From positions 1 through 64,000 of the forward strand of contig CAZEHA010000003.1 in the NCBI GenBank assembly GCA_964511665.1: a stretch of 64,000 bases of DNA, written 5' to 3'. The position numbers and the translations under genes were made by a program. Shown here one piece after another: positions 1-7,550 of the stretch. Within the stretch, counting starts at the first letter, position 1. Each line of letters opens with the position of its first letter. This DNA is from JAGOEF01 sp964511665. Lineage in GTDB: Bacteria > Bacteroidota > Bacteroidia > Bacteroidales > ML635J-15. The notes under the pieces are model-generated. The model was not told the DNA's origin and did no database searches. It saw only the letters and a program-made list of their open reading frames with translations.

Positions 1-35
1 GCTGCACTCCACTACTCAGCATGACAGGGGAATTG

Positions 36-129
36 TCACCCTGAGTAGCGAAGCGGTAATCGAAGGGTGACCCCGAAGACCTTTCTCGATAACCCCTTCT
101 GTATTCTGTCTCCTGTATTCTGCATTCTC
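36..129. repeat. Short intergenic repeats: inverted repeat plus 10-bp direct repeat
   Basis: TCACCCT (36-42) and AGGGTGA (64-70) form a 7-bp inverted repeat enclosing a purine-rich spacer with GAGTAGCGAAGC. Just downstream the 10-mer CTGTATTCTG occurs at 99-108 and again at 113-122, followed by a partial CATTCT. No coding frame of note covers this stretch. It lies downstream of the Sel1-repeat gene, which is read leftwards. It looks like a dispersed intergenic element, but only one copy is in the window, so dispersal cannot be shown here. Confidence 0.4.
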
Positions 130-191
130 AAAAACAACAAAGGTCGCCAACGATTGACAACCTTTTGTTTGTTTGGAAAAACAGAACAGTA

Positions 192-1535
192 CTATTTAAT
201 TTTTTCCAGGTCTTTTTTAGCTTGTTCGTGCCCCTGAGCGGCTGCTTTCGACATTAATTCGCGGGCTTTATTGGCATCTTTCGACACACCGGTACCATTG
301 CGATAGCAATTGCCTAAATTATGTTGCGCATCGGCGTTGCCGGCCTCGGCAGCAATGCTAAGCCAGGTGATTGCTTTCTTCAGGTCTTTGCCCACACCAA
401 TACCTTCGAGATAAAAGGTGCCCAGCAAGTTTTGAGCAGGGGCATAATTGGCTTGTGCTGCATCGAAAAGTATTTGCGCTGCTTTGGTTGTGTTTAGTTT
501 GGTTCCATGTCCTTTCGAATGACACACTGCCAGATTATACAACGCTTCAGGCATTTTGTTCTTCGATGCTTTGGTGAAGTACTCAAATGCTTTTGCATAG
601 TTTTGCTTAATTCCATGCCCATGATAATAGCACAATCCCAAATTGTTCTGAGCCTTAAGATTGGCTGCATCGGCGGCTTTCGAGAACCATTCGAATGCTT
701 TATCGTAGTTCTTATCGGTTCCTCGGCCATTAAGGTAGTATTCGCCTACAGCATTTTGTGCTTCGATATTTCCTTTTTCGGCAGCTTTCTGATACCACTC
801 AAATGCCTTTGAATCGCTTTTTTCGACACCATCGCCGGCTTCGTAGCACGTAGCCAAAAAGTACTGAGCATCTTTATCGCCATCTTCGGCAATTTTCTGG
901 AACAGCTCTACTGCTTTCGATGTGTTTTTAGTAACTCCCTTTCCATAGCGATAGGCATTGGCCAACTCTGCCTGTGCCTTCACGTGGCCTTTTTCGGAAG
1001 CTTTAGTATAATACTCAGCCGCTTTGGCTTCGTTTATAAAAATACCATCACCGGAGGCATAGCAGGTGGCCAGTAAATACATCGACTCAATATCTTCTTC
1101 GTCTTCCACGGAAAGTTTAAGCCATTTTGTGGCCTTTTTACGGTCTTTCACGGTGCCTGTTCCATGATAGTAGCAAGCGCCCAAAAGCGGGTAAGCTTTT
1201 TTGAAACCCTGATTCCCTGCTTTCTCAATCCACGGAATGGCTTTAGTATAGCTTTGCGGCGTTCCTGTGCCATCGATAAAACACTTGCCCAAATAGAACT
1301 GGGCCAATGCGTTACCGCCTTTTGCTCCCTCATTCAGCAGTTTGAACGCTTCTTTAACGTTTTTATCGACATTGGTACCTGTTAAGTACAAATAACCCAG
1401 TTTCCCCTGAGCATCGGCACTGCCTTGAGCGGCTTTTTCTTTCAGCGTCTCAATGTCTTCGGTAATGTCTTCGGTCTGTGCAAAAGAAACATATCCAATT
1501 GCCAGCATCGCAAAAAATAACAAGAGCTTTTTCAT
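192..1535 (-). CDS. Secreted Sel1-repeat (TPR-like) protein
   Basis: This 447-residue protein starts with a signal peptide (residues 1-19, hydrophobic core LLLFFAMLAIGYVSFA) and is then almost entirely Sel1-like repeats. I count eleven 36-residue units from about residue 40 to 440. Each has the pattern A-x3-LG/A-x2-Y/C-x2-G-x-G followed by the A..W/Y..KAA helix, for example AQFYLGKCFIDGTGT. Such alpha-solenoids are protein-protein interaction scaffolds, and the signal peptide places this one in the periplasm or outside the cell. No catalytic domain is visible. The gene stands alone with its own possible promoter upstream, so the binding partner cannot be inferred. The family call is firm; the role is unknown. 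Confidence 0.9.
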   Translation of the reverse strand: MKKLLLFFAMLAIGYVSFAQTEDITEDIETLKEKAAQGSADAQGKLGYLYLTGTNVDKNVKEAFKLLNEGAKGGNALAQFYLGKCFIDGTGTPQSYTKAIPWIEKAGNQGFKKAYPLLGACYYHGTGTVKDRKKATKWLKLSVEDEEDIESMYLLATCYASGDGIFINEAKAAEYYTKASEKGHVKAQAELANAYRYGKGVTKNTSKAVELFQKIAEDGDKDAQYFLATCYEAGDGVEKSDSKAFEWYQKAAEKGNIEAQNAVGEYYLNGRGTDKNYDKAFEWFSKAADAANLKAQNNLGLCYYHGHGIKQNYAKAFEYFTKASKNKMPEALYNLAVCHSKGHGTKLNTTKAAQILFDAAQANYAPAQNLLGTFYLEGIGVGKDLKKAITWLSIAAEAGNADAQHNLGNCYRNGTGVSKDANKARELMSKAAAQGHEQAKKDLEKIK

Positions 1536-1595
1536 ATTCTTATTCGTATTGATGATTACATGTTACATTAATTAATCACGGTTGTTATAGTCTTA

Positions 1596-1603
1596 CAAAT
1601 GTA
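1596..1603 (-). promoter_or_regulatory. Possible -7 promoter element for the Sel1-repeat gene
   Basis: On the minus strand the sequence TACATTTG matches the Bacteroidota -7 consensus TAnnTTTG exactly, about 60 bp before the start codon at 1535. No TTTG is present at the expected -33 spacing, so this is only a candidate. The rest of 1536-1799 is AT-rich and I see nothing else in it. Confidence 0.35.
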
Positions 1604-1799
1604 TAAAAAAAAATATTGAATTCTTCCTATTCTAAAAAATTGTTCTATTACCCTTATTCCGGTAGCAAATGCAAGTCATTCATTTACAAGTATTGTGCCT
1701 TTTATTAAAAATTAGATGCTCACATAATCGTGTTATCTAAAATACATGACCTTAGTTCACACACAATCAACACCAATGCATGCATTACATAGAAAAATA

Positions 1800-1828
1800 A
1801 AAAAAAGCGCCTTGAGAGCGCTTTTTTT
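1800..1828 (-). terminator. Rho-independent terminator of the hyd operon
   Basis: The arms AAAAAAAGCGC (1800-1810) and GCGCTTTTTTT (1818-1828) form a stem with a 7-base loop and a T-run on either strand. It lies 16 bp past the hydA stop codon and would end the leftward hydCBA transcript. Confidence 0.75.
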
Positions 1829-1844
1829 GTATTGATATGAAATT

Positions 1845-3638
1845 TTAGTAATTCTTGCGAGGATGATAATGCGTATGAAGCAGTTCGTGAGCCTTGTGAC
1901 TGTTCGGGTGACCAAGAAACTCTTCATAAATTGCAATAACCTCGGGATTCTCATGCGACTTACGTATTTCCATGTGGGTATCTTCGTCGTAGATGGCTTC
2001 CATACGTTTGCGACGAATATCTTCGTTGGTAGGTATGGGTTGACCGCCACCGCCGAGACATCCACCCGGACATGCCATAATTTCGATGAAGTGGTAGCTA
2101 ACTTTACCTTCGCTAACGGCTTTCATCAGAGTGTTTGCATTGGTTAAGCCGTGAGCGATAGCGCAACTCAGTTCTGCTCCTTCGAGGAAACTCCATTCGG
2201 GTTTCACACCTGTTATTTGAACCTTGGCTTCTTTTATACCTTCGAAACCGCGAACCGGTACAATATCGAGATTCTGGAAAGGCACTTCGCGACCGGTAAC
2301 AATTTCGTAGGCAGTACGCAGAGCGGCTTCCATTACACCACCGGTAGCTCCAAAAATAACAGCTGCACCGGTTGATTCACCCATAATGCTGTCGTATTTT
2401 TCATCGGGAAGTTCGTTGAAATCAACACCGGCCTGGCGAATCATCATTGCCAATTCGCGGGTAGTGAGAACATAGTCAACATCCTGATAACCACTTGCTC
2501 TCATTTCGGGGCGATTGGCCTCGAATTTTTTAGCAGTACATGGCATTATCGAAACAGAAACCACTTTGTCAGCTTTCAGGCCTTTTTTCTGTGCGAAATA
2601 GGTTTTTGCTAAAGAACCGAACATTTGCTGAGGCGATTTACAAGTTGACAGGTTGTCGAGTAATTTCGGGAATTTATGTTCAATAAATTTTATCCAACCC
2701 GGCGAGCATGATGTCATCATCGGGAGAGCGGTGTTGGTATCTTGTTCAACCAACACTTTTTTCAAACGGGTAAGTAACTCGGTGCCTTCTTCCATAATGG
2801 TAAGGTCGGCCGTGAAGTCGGTGTCGAGAACAGAGTCAAACCCGATTCGCTTCATAGCGGCTACCATTTTTCCGGTAACACGATGTCCGGTGTCCAGGCC
2901 AAGATCTTCACCAAGACCAACACGAACAGCAGGAGCAGTTTGAACAACCACATGCAAGTTGGGGTCGTTGATGCAATCCCATACCTGATCGATATAGTTC
3001 TTTTCGATAAGGGCTCCGGTGGGGCAGCGATTAATGCATTGTCCGCAATTGGTACATACCACCGAATGCATTGGTTTTTCGAAGAAAGTAGTAATTTTCT
3101 GGTGATCGCCTTTATAGCCTACAGCCAAAGCACTCACATGCTGCAGTTCGGCGCAGGTACGCACACAACGCTGGCAACGGATACATTTGCTATCGTCTTT
3201 AATAATTGCCGGCGACAAATCGTCGATGGTGTATCCTTTGTTGAGGATAAGTTTCAGATAATTGTTTTCGTTTACACGATATTCGTGCGCCAGTTCCTGC
3301 AGTTCGCATTTTCCGTTTTTGTAACAGTTTGTACATTCCGAATTGTGTTCCGAAAGAAGCAGTTCGATGATGTTTTTACGGGCTGTGCGCACTTTAGCAC
3401 TGTTGGTGAATATTTCCATACCTTCCGACACCGGAGTAGCACAAGCAGCGGCTAATGCTCTGGCGCCTTTTTGTTCAACCACACACACACGGCAGTTGCC
3501 GGCAACACACAGGTCGGGGTGGTGACACAAGGTAGGAACCCTGAAATTTAGTTTTTTGGCTGCATCCAGAATGGTAGAGCCTTCTTCAACGCTTACAGGG
3601 ATGTCGTTTATTTTGAGATTTACTTCGTATTTTGCCAT
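1845..3638 (-). CDS. hydA: [FeFe] hydrogenase catalytic subunit HydA
   Basis: This 597-residue subunit catalyses reversible H2 formation at the H-cluster. In order it has an N-terminal [2Fe-2S] ferredoxin domain (Cys 38, 49, 52, 66), a His-Cys4Fe-4S module (HNSECTNCYKNGKC, about 97-110), and two [4Fe-4S] motifs (CIRCQRCVRTC and CTNCGQCINRCP). The H-cluster domain follows, with all three signatures: L1 TSCSPGW, L2 MPCTAKKFEANRPE and L3 MACPGGCLGGGGQP. The C-terminus carries the small-subunit-like tail. This is the NAD-linked, modular (M3) architecture. It is the last gene of a three-gene operon after NuoE-like and NuoF-like subunits, with 25 bp to hydB. The HydEFG maturases it needs are not in this window. 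Confidence 0.95.
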   Translation of the reverse strand: MAKYEVNLKINDIPVSVEEGSTILDAAKKLNFRVPTLCHHPDLCVAGNCRVCVVEQKGARALAAACATPVSEGMEIFTNSAKVRTARKNIIELLLSEHNSECTNCYKNGKCELQELAHEYRVNENNYLKLILNKGYTIDDLSPAIIKDDSKCIRCQRCVRTCAELQHVSALAVGYKGDHQKITTFFEKPMHSVVCTNCGQCINRCPTGALIEKNYIDQVWDCINDPNLHVVVQTAPAVRVGLGEDLGLDTGHRVTGKMVAAMKRIGFDSVLDTDFTADLTIMEEGTELLTRLKKVLVEQDTNTALPMMTSCSPGWIKFIEHKFPKLLDNLSTCKSPQQMFGSLAKTYFAQKKGLKADKVVSVSIMPCTAKKFEANRPEMRASGYQDVDYVLTTRELAMMIRQAGVDFNELPDEKYDSIMGESTGAAVIFGATGGVMEAALRTAYEIVTGREVPFQNLDIVPVRGFEGIKEAKVQITGVKPEWSFLEGAELSCAIAHGLTNANTLMKAVSEGKVSYHFIEIMACPGGCLGGGGQPIPTNEDIRRKRMEAIYDEDTHMEIRKSHENPEVIAIYEEFLGHPNSHKAHELLHTHYHPRKNY

Positions 3639-3663
3639 TTCTTTTATCGTATTTTATTATTAA

Positions 3664-4830
3664 TTAGTAAATAATCTCTTCTCTAAAATTATCGACAATA
3701 GAAATAAACGGATTGGCCACCGATTGACCCAGTCCGCATTTTGCTGATAATTTCATAGTTTCTGCCAGTTTCTTTAAGTTTTCGAGATAGTCGGGAGTTT
3801 TGTTTTTATTTTTCACCGCTTCTATACCTTTCAGTAACTGCTGGCAGCCTACGCGACATGGAGTACATTGTCCGCACGATTCTTCGGCAAAGAAATCGAG
3901 GTAATCGTGTAAAACATTGTACATTGAGCGTGAGCTGTTGAAAAGCATCATCGACCCACCGGTTGGTACGCCTTCGTAGCCAATAATGGTATCGTTGAAT
4001 TTTTTACGGGGAACACACATTCCCGATGCTCCACCAATTTGAACCGCTTTGGTATCGCCATCGCCAAATTCATCAACAAACTGCTGTACCGACATACCCA
4101 GACCCAATTCGTAGATTCCGGCATTGGGAGTATCGCCCGAAATAGAAAATACTTTTGACCCGCGCGAGTCTTTAGTTCCGAATTCTTTGAATCTGTCGGG
4201 TCCATATTTACTAATCATGGTAGCATATACCAATGTTTCAACATTGTTTATTACGGTTGGTTTACCAAACAATCCCGATACCGTAGGGTAAGGAGGCTTG
4301 TTTCTGGGTTCACCGCGTTTCCCTTCGATTGATTCGAACAGGGCACTTTCTTCGCCACAAATATATGCGCCTGAACCTGACCTGATATCAATAGTGAAAT
4401 CAAGTTTTTTAGCTTGTAAAGCCTTGTTAAACTCGTTCATCATCCTTTCGAGCTTAGGAAGCAAGAAATTGTATTCGGCTCTTAGGTATAAGATACCTTC
4501 TTTAGCACCAATTGCATAACCTGCAATGGCCATTCCGGTGAATACTTTTTCGGGGACTTTGTCGAGGATTTCTCTATCTTTAAAAGTTCCGGGTTCTCCT
4601 TCATCGGCATTACAAACAACGTATTTTACATCGGAATCTTCGTTGCGTGTAAATTTCCATTTTAATCCGGTTAGGAAGCCTGCACCTCCACGCCCTTTCA
4701 AACCGGAATCGATCATGTCGTTGATGATATCTTCGGGTTTTCTAGAAAGAACCTTATCGAGCACGGTAGTTGCACATGTTCCGTCGTTTTCAAAAATTAA
4801 ATCGACTTTATGTAATCTCGTGTTTTCCAT
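3664..4830 (-). CDS. hydB: NuoF-like NAD(P)H/FMN subunit of hydrogenase, minimal form (HydB)
   Basis: This 388-residue flavoprotein transfers electrons between NAD(H) and the hydrogenase. It shows the FMN/NADH-binding motifs of the NuoF/51-kDa family: GRGGAGFLTGLKW near residue 45, CNADEGEPGTFKDRE near 72 and GEESALFESIEGKRGEPR. It also has the single N3-type [4Fe-4S] motif SCGQCTPCRVG with the fourth Cys in KCGLGQ. It ends about 20 residues after that cluster. The N-terminal thioredoxin-like [2Fe-2S] domain and the C-terminal two-[4Fe-4S] ferredoxin domain of bifurcating HydB proteins are both absent, and the 20-bp gap to hydC leaves no room for the former. The protein may therefore be simple NADH-coupled rather than bifurcating. 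Confidence 0.93.
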   Translation of the reverse strand: MENTRLHKVDLIFENDGTCATTVLDKVLSRKPEDIINDMIDSGLKGRGGAGFLTGLKWKFTRNEDSDVKYVVCNADEGEPGTFKDREILDKVPEKVFTGMAIAGYAIGAKEGILYLRAEYNFLLPKLERMMNEFNKALQAKKLDFTIDIRSGSGAYICGEESALFESIEGKRGEPRNKPPYPTVSGLFGKPTVINNVETLVYATMISKYGPDRFKEFGTKDSRGSKVFSISGDTPNAGIYELGLGMSVQQFVDEFGDGDTKAVQIGGASGMCVPRKKFNDTIIGYEGVPTGGSMMLFNSSRSMYNVLHDYLDFFAEESCGQCTPCRVGCQQLLKGIEAVKNKNKTPDYLENLKKLAETMKLSAKCGLGQSVANPFISIVDNFREEIIY

Positions 4831-4850
4831 TTTTTAGCTGTATTAAATTA

Positions 4851-5318
4851 TTACTCTTTTGCCATATATTCCTGAACAATCTTAATCGCCTTCTCGGGGG
4901 TGAGTTCAGGATACACCTCGTCGTTGATAAGCATAACCGGCCCTTTGTGACACCAACCCATGCAATTTGCAGTGAGCAAAGTGAACTTTTTATCGGGAGT
5001 GGTATCACCTACTCCAACTTTTAATGTGTCTTGCAGTGCCTTAATAATCTCATCTTTACCCGACATGTGGCACGAAATGGTTTTACAAACTCTGATTACA
5101 TACTTTCCGCGAGATTTAATGTCGAGAAAAGTGTAAAATGTTGCTGTACCATACACATCGGCTGAGGAAATATCGAGAGCCTCGGCTACAGCTACCATGT
5201 CCTCTTCGGTAAGATAGTTCTTCTCCTGAACTATAGCCTGAAGAATTGGCATGAGCGCTTCTCTGCTTGCTCCGTACTTTCCCAGCTTTTCTTGAATGAT
5301 TGTTTTAACTTCTGTCAT
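4851..5318 (-). CDS. hydC: NuoE-like [2Fe-2S] subunit of hydrogenase (HydC)
   Basis: This 155-residue thioredoxin-fold ferredoxin belongs to the NuoE/24-kDa family. It has the N-terminal helical bundle (residues 1-65, including ALMPILQAIVQEKNYL and FYTFLDIKSRGKY) followed by the [2Fe-2S] ligands Cys-x4-Cys (VCKTISCHMSG) and Cys-x3-Cys (NCMGWCHKGP). It is the first gene of the hydCBA operon, 20 bp before hydB, and passes electrons between the flavin subunit and HydA. The length is normal for the family and the start is supported by the conserved N-terminal helix. The region upstream (5319-5613) is the likely promoter. Confidence 0.93.
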   Translation of the reverse strand: MTEVKTIIQEKLGKYGASREALMPILQAIVQEKNYLTEEDMVAVAEALDISSADVYGTATFYTFLDIKSRGKYVIRVCKTISCHMSGKDEIIKALQDTLKVGVGDTTPDKKFTLLTANCMGWCHKGPVMLINDEVYPELTPEKAIKIVQEYMAKE

Positions 5319-5613
5319 TTTGTTTAAAGTTTAAATTATACCTGGTTACTTGTTTAATTTTTCACAAAAATTATTTGAGGTCTAAAAATATGACTTTCAA
5401 TATGGCTCAAATATGATATATATCATGTTTTCGTATTTGTATATAGATTATATCCAAATTGAAAATGATTTTTACACTTTGATTTTCAACCACTTACATC
5501 TTATGCATTAACAAACGACTAATGATTCCAAAACTCAGTATGTTTTACAATATTTTTACCAATGTGAATTAATTCACGGCACCTATAAAAACACATAAAT
5601 ATTGCGACATCTT
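5319..5613 (-). promoter_or_regulatory. Upstream region of the hyd operon with a 14-bp palindrome
   Basis: This 295-bp AT-rich gap lies between hydC and the 3' end of the SDR gene. It holds a perfect palindrome, ATGATATATATCAT, at 5413-5426, about 95 bp before hydC. This could be an operator for a dimeric regulator of the hydrogenase, but such AT-rich palindromes also occur by chance. No exact TAnnTTTG element is visible. No coding frame is present. Confidence 0.35.
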
Positions 5614-6576
5614 TTATTTCATGCATGCTTCAACGGTATCGGCAAATACCCAATCGAGATTTTCAGGTTCAAAATGCAGATAAGAGCTACAGAATTCCGT
5701 ATCGATATAGGTTTTTTTACATTGCATACGAATAAAGTAATAGGGGTCTAATCCCGATTGCACACCTTTTAGCTTAAAGTGAAGCTTCAAAAACAACGTT
5801 AGTGGCTGAATCATCCACCAGGTAAGTGAAATTACCGGCTTCTTCTTATCAAGTGCTTTGGCAATTAATTTAATCATTTCTTTCCAGGTCATATTTTTAC
5901 CGGCAACAGGAATGCAATCGCCGTGTTTGGCATATAGAATGGATCCGGCAACTGCCTGAGCCAGATTTCTCACAGAAATAAACGCAGTTCCGCCTGTTGT
6001 GTAAAACACTATTGGGGTTTTATTAATGTATCGCACCAGACTTTTCCACAACGGCACAACGCCCTGTAAGGCTCCAAACACGTAGGGAATTTCGAGTACA
6101 ATTACCTGCAAGCCACCTTCGGCTGCAGCAATGCATTGTTTTTCTTGTTCCACCCGGCTTCTTACATAAGGATGATGTTTCGTGAGTTGCATCTGGGGCA
6201 TAATGCGATTGAAATATGCAAAATACGAACCCATTATAACAAGTTTTTTTACACCGGCCTCCGACGAAAGTCGGGTTAGTTGAAGCGTTGCAACAACATT
6301 GGCTTTATAAAAGAAATCCCAGGCATCGCCATCGGGTAAGCTTCGGTCGTCGCGGCCACCACAAAAAACCACCACATCGAAGCGTTTCAGCAACAGAATC
6401 GATTCGCTTTCGGGTGCCATACCAAAATCATGTGTAATGGCTTGTATTTCGGGAGCAAAACCGGGAGAGTCGCTGCGTATGTCAGAAACCGTAACCCTAA
6501 ATTGTTGCGATAGCAATTCCGCGGCAATGTAACGCCCTAAAAAACCAAAACCACCTACAACCAAAACATGCTGCAT
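5614..6576 (-). CDS. NAD(P)-dependent epimerase/dehydratase (extended SDR)
   Basis: This extended short-chain dehydrogenase is about 320 residues long. The Rossmann motif VVGGFGFLGRY sits at the very N-terminus when translation starts at 6576. It is followed by the beta-strand/Asp motif TVSDIRSD, the VVFCGGRDDRS loop and a catalytic-type SYFAYF(x)13Y pair. The frame stays open upstream to 6705, but those 43 extra residues have no family counterpart and a promoter-like element lies inside them, so 6576 is preferred. The substrate is probably a nucleotide sugar or isoprenoid/steroid-like compound; the sequence does not decide this. It is divergent from the TSUP gene. The C-terminal third (LTWWMIQPLTLFLKLHFKL) contains a hydrophobic segment that may touch the membrane. 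Confidence 0.82.
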   Translation of the reverse strand: MQHVLVVGGFGFLGRYIAAELLSQQFRVTVSDIRSDSPGFAPEIQAITHDFGMAPESESILLLKRFDVVVFCGGRDDRSLPDGDAWDFFYKANVVATLQLTRLSSEAGVKKLVIMGSYFAYFNRIMPQMQLTKHHPYVRSRVEQEKQCIAAAEGGLQVIVLEIPYVFGALQGVVPLWKSLVRYINKTPIVFYTTGGTAFISVRNLAQAVAGSILYAKHGDCIPVAGKNMTWKEMIKLIAKALDKKKPVISLTWWMIQPLTLFLKLHFKLKGVQSGLDPYYFIRMQCKKTYIDTEFCSSYLHFEPENLDWVFADTVEACMK

Positions 6577-6592
6577 AATAATTGTGTTTCGG

Positions 6593-6621
6593 CAAATATA
6601 CTTGAATAAAAAATAAAACAA
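6593..6621 (-). promoter_or_regulatory. Promoter of the SDR gene
   Basis: On the minus strand a TTG (+ strand CAA, 6619-6621) lies 18 bp upstream of TATATTTG (6593-6600), which fits the Bacteroidota consensus TTTG-N19-TAnnTTTG closely. Initiation would fall near 6586, about 10 bp before the ATG at 6576. This supports the shorter start codon. Confidence 0.5.
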
Positions 6622-6727
6622 CCCATACCATTGCATTATTGGCAGTTCAAAAGAACTTATAGGTGCATGATAAAATTCGATGTTATTAAAAAGTAAATAT
6701 TCCATGCCAAATACCTAAGTTTGCATC

Positions 6728-7534
6728 ATGTTTTTAGAAGGGTTAACAGCTTGGGGCATCGATGTCTGGTTAATGGTAGTAATACTATTTGCCTCGGGTG
6801 TTATTGTGGGTATTATCAACACAGTTGCAGGCAGCGGTACCGTAATAACCTACTCTCTTTTTATGGCTTTGGGTATGCCATCGCCATTGGCCAACGGAAC
6901 AGTACGTCTGGGTGTTGTAATGCAAACACTCACATCGGCAATTGCATTTTACCGCAACGGCAAACTCGATATACGCAAAGGCCTCTGGCTTGGTATTCCA
7001 ATTGTTTTGGGTTCGCTTGTTGGAGCTCAGATAGCGGTAAGCATCAATAAAGAGGTATTTGAGCTTATAGTTGGTGCAACACTATTGATATTACTTGTGT
7101 TTATATTCATCGAACCGGAAAAGTGGCTTACGGGGGTTCGCGAAAAACAATTGCGAAAAGTAAGCGCATTGCAGTATCTGATTTTTTTTGCAATAGGTAT
7201 ATATGGAGGTTTTCTGCATATTGGAGTTGGGATATTTCTGCTCGCAGCCCTGGTGTTAAATGCAGGTTACGACTTGGTTCAGGCCAATGGTCTTAAGGTA
7301 TTTCTGGTGTTTCTATACTCGCCGTTTGCTTTGGCTGTGTTTCTTATCAACGGGCAAGTAGAATTCCTTTTAGGCTCGATAGTGGCTGTTGGGAATATCT
7401 TCGGTGGATGGGCAGGGTCGAAAATAGCCATTAAGAAAGGGGCCGGGTTTATCAGAATACTGCTAGTTATCGTAATAGCATTGTTCAGCACCTATCTTTT
7501 AGGGTTGTGGGGCCTGTTGTACCGATTGTTTTAA
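6728..7534 (+). CDS. TSUP (TauE/SafE) family anion transporter
   Basis: This 268-residue inner-membrane protein has about eight hydrophobic segments and the TSUP family signatures. The repeated half-motif is GIINTVAGSGTVITYSLF near residues 30-48 with NGTVRLGVVMQTLTS just after, and its degenerate second copy is GGFLHIGVGIFLLAALV near 155. Members export or import sulfite, sulfoacetate and related anions, but substrates are rarely assigned and nothing nearby (no sulfur genes) narrows it. A TAAGTTTG box at 6716-6723 sits only 5 bp before the ATG. The mRNA may thus be leaderless, or a later Met is used. The gene converges on the SpmAB-like gene with a 16-bp gap. Confidence 0.88.
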   Translation: MFLEGLTAWGIDVWLMVVILFASGVIVGIINTVAGSGTVITYSLFMALGMPSPLANGTVRLGVVMQTLTSAIAFYRNGKLDIRKGLWLGIPIVLGSLVGAQIAVSINKEVFELIVGATLLILLVFIFIEPEKWLTGVREKQLRKVSALQYLIFFAIGIYGGFLHIGVGIFLLAALVLNAGYDLVQANGLKVFLVFLYSPFALAVFLINGQVEFLLGSIVAVGNIFGGWAGSKIAIKKGAGFIRILLVIVIALFSTYLLGLWGLLYRLF

Positions 7535-7550
7535 AAAATTGGTTTTCTAT

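Noticed and set aside
2883..3455. 190-codon plus-strand frame opposite hydA
   Set aside because: It is a shadow of the well-supported hydrogenase gene, with low-complexity composition and no motif.
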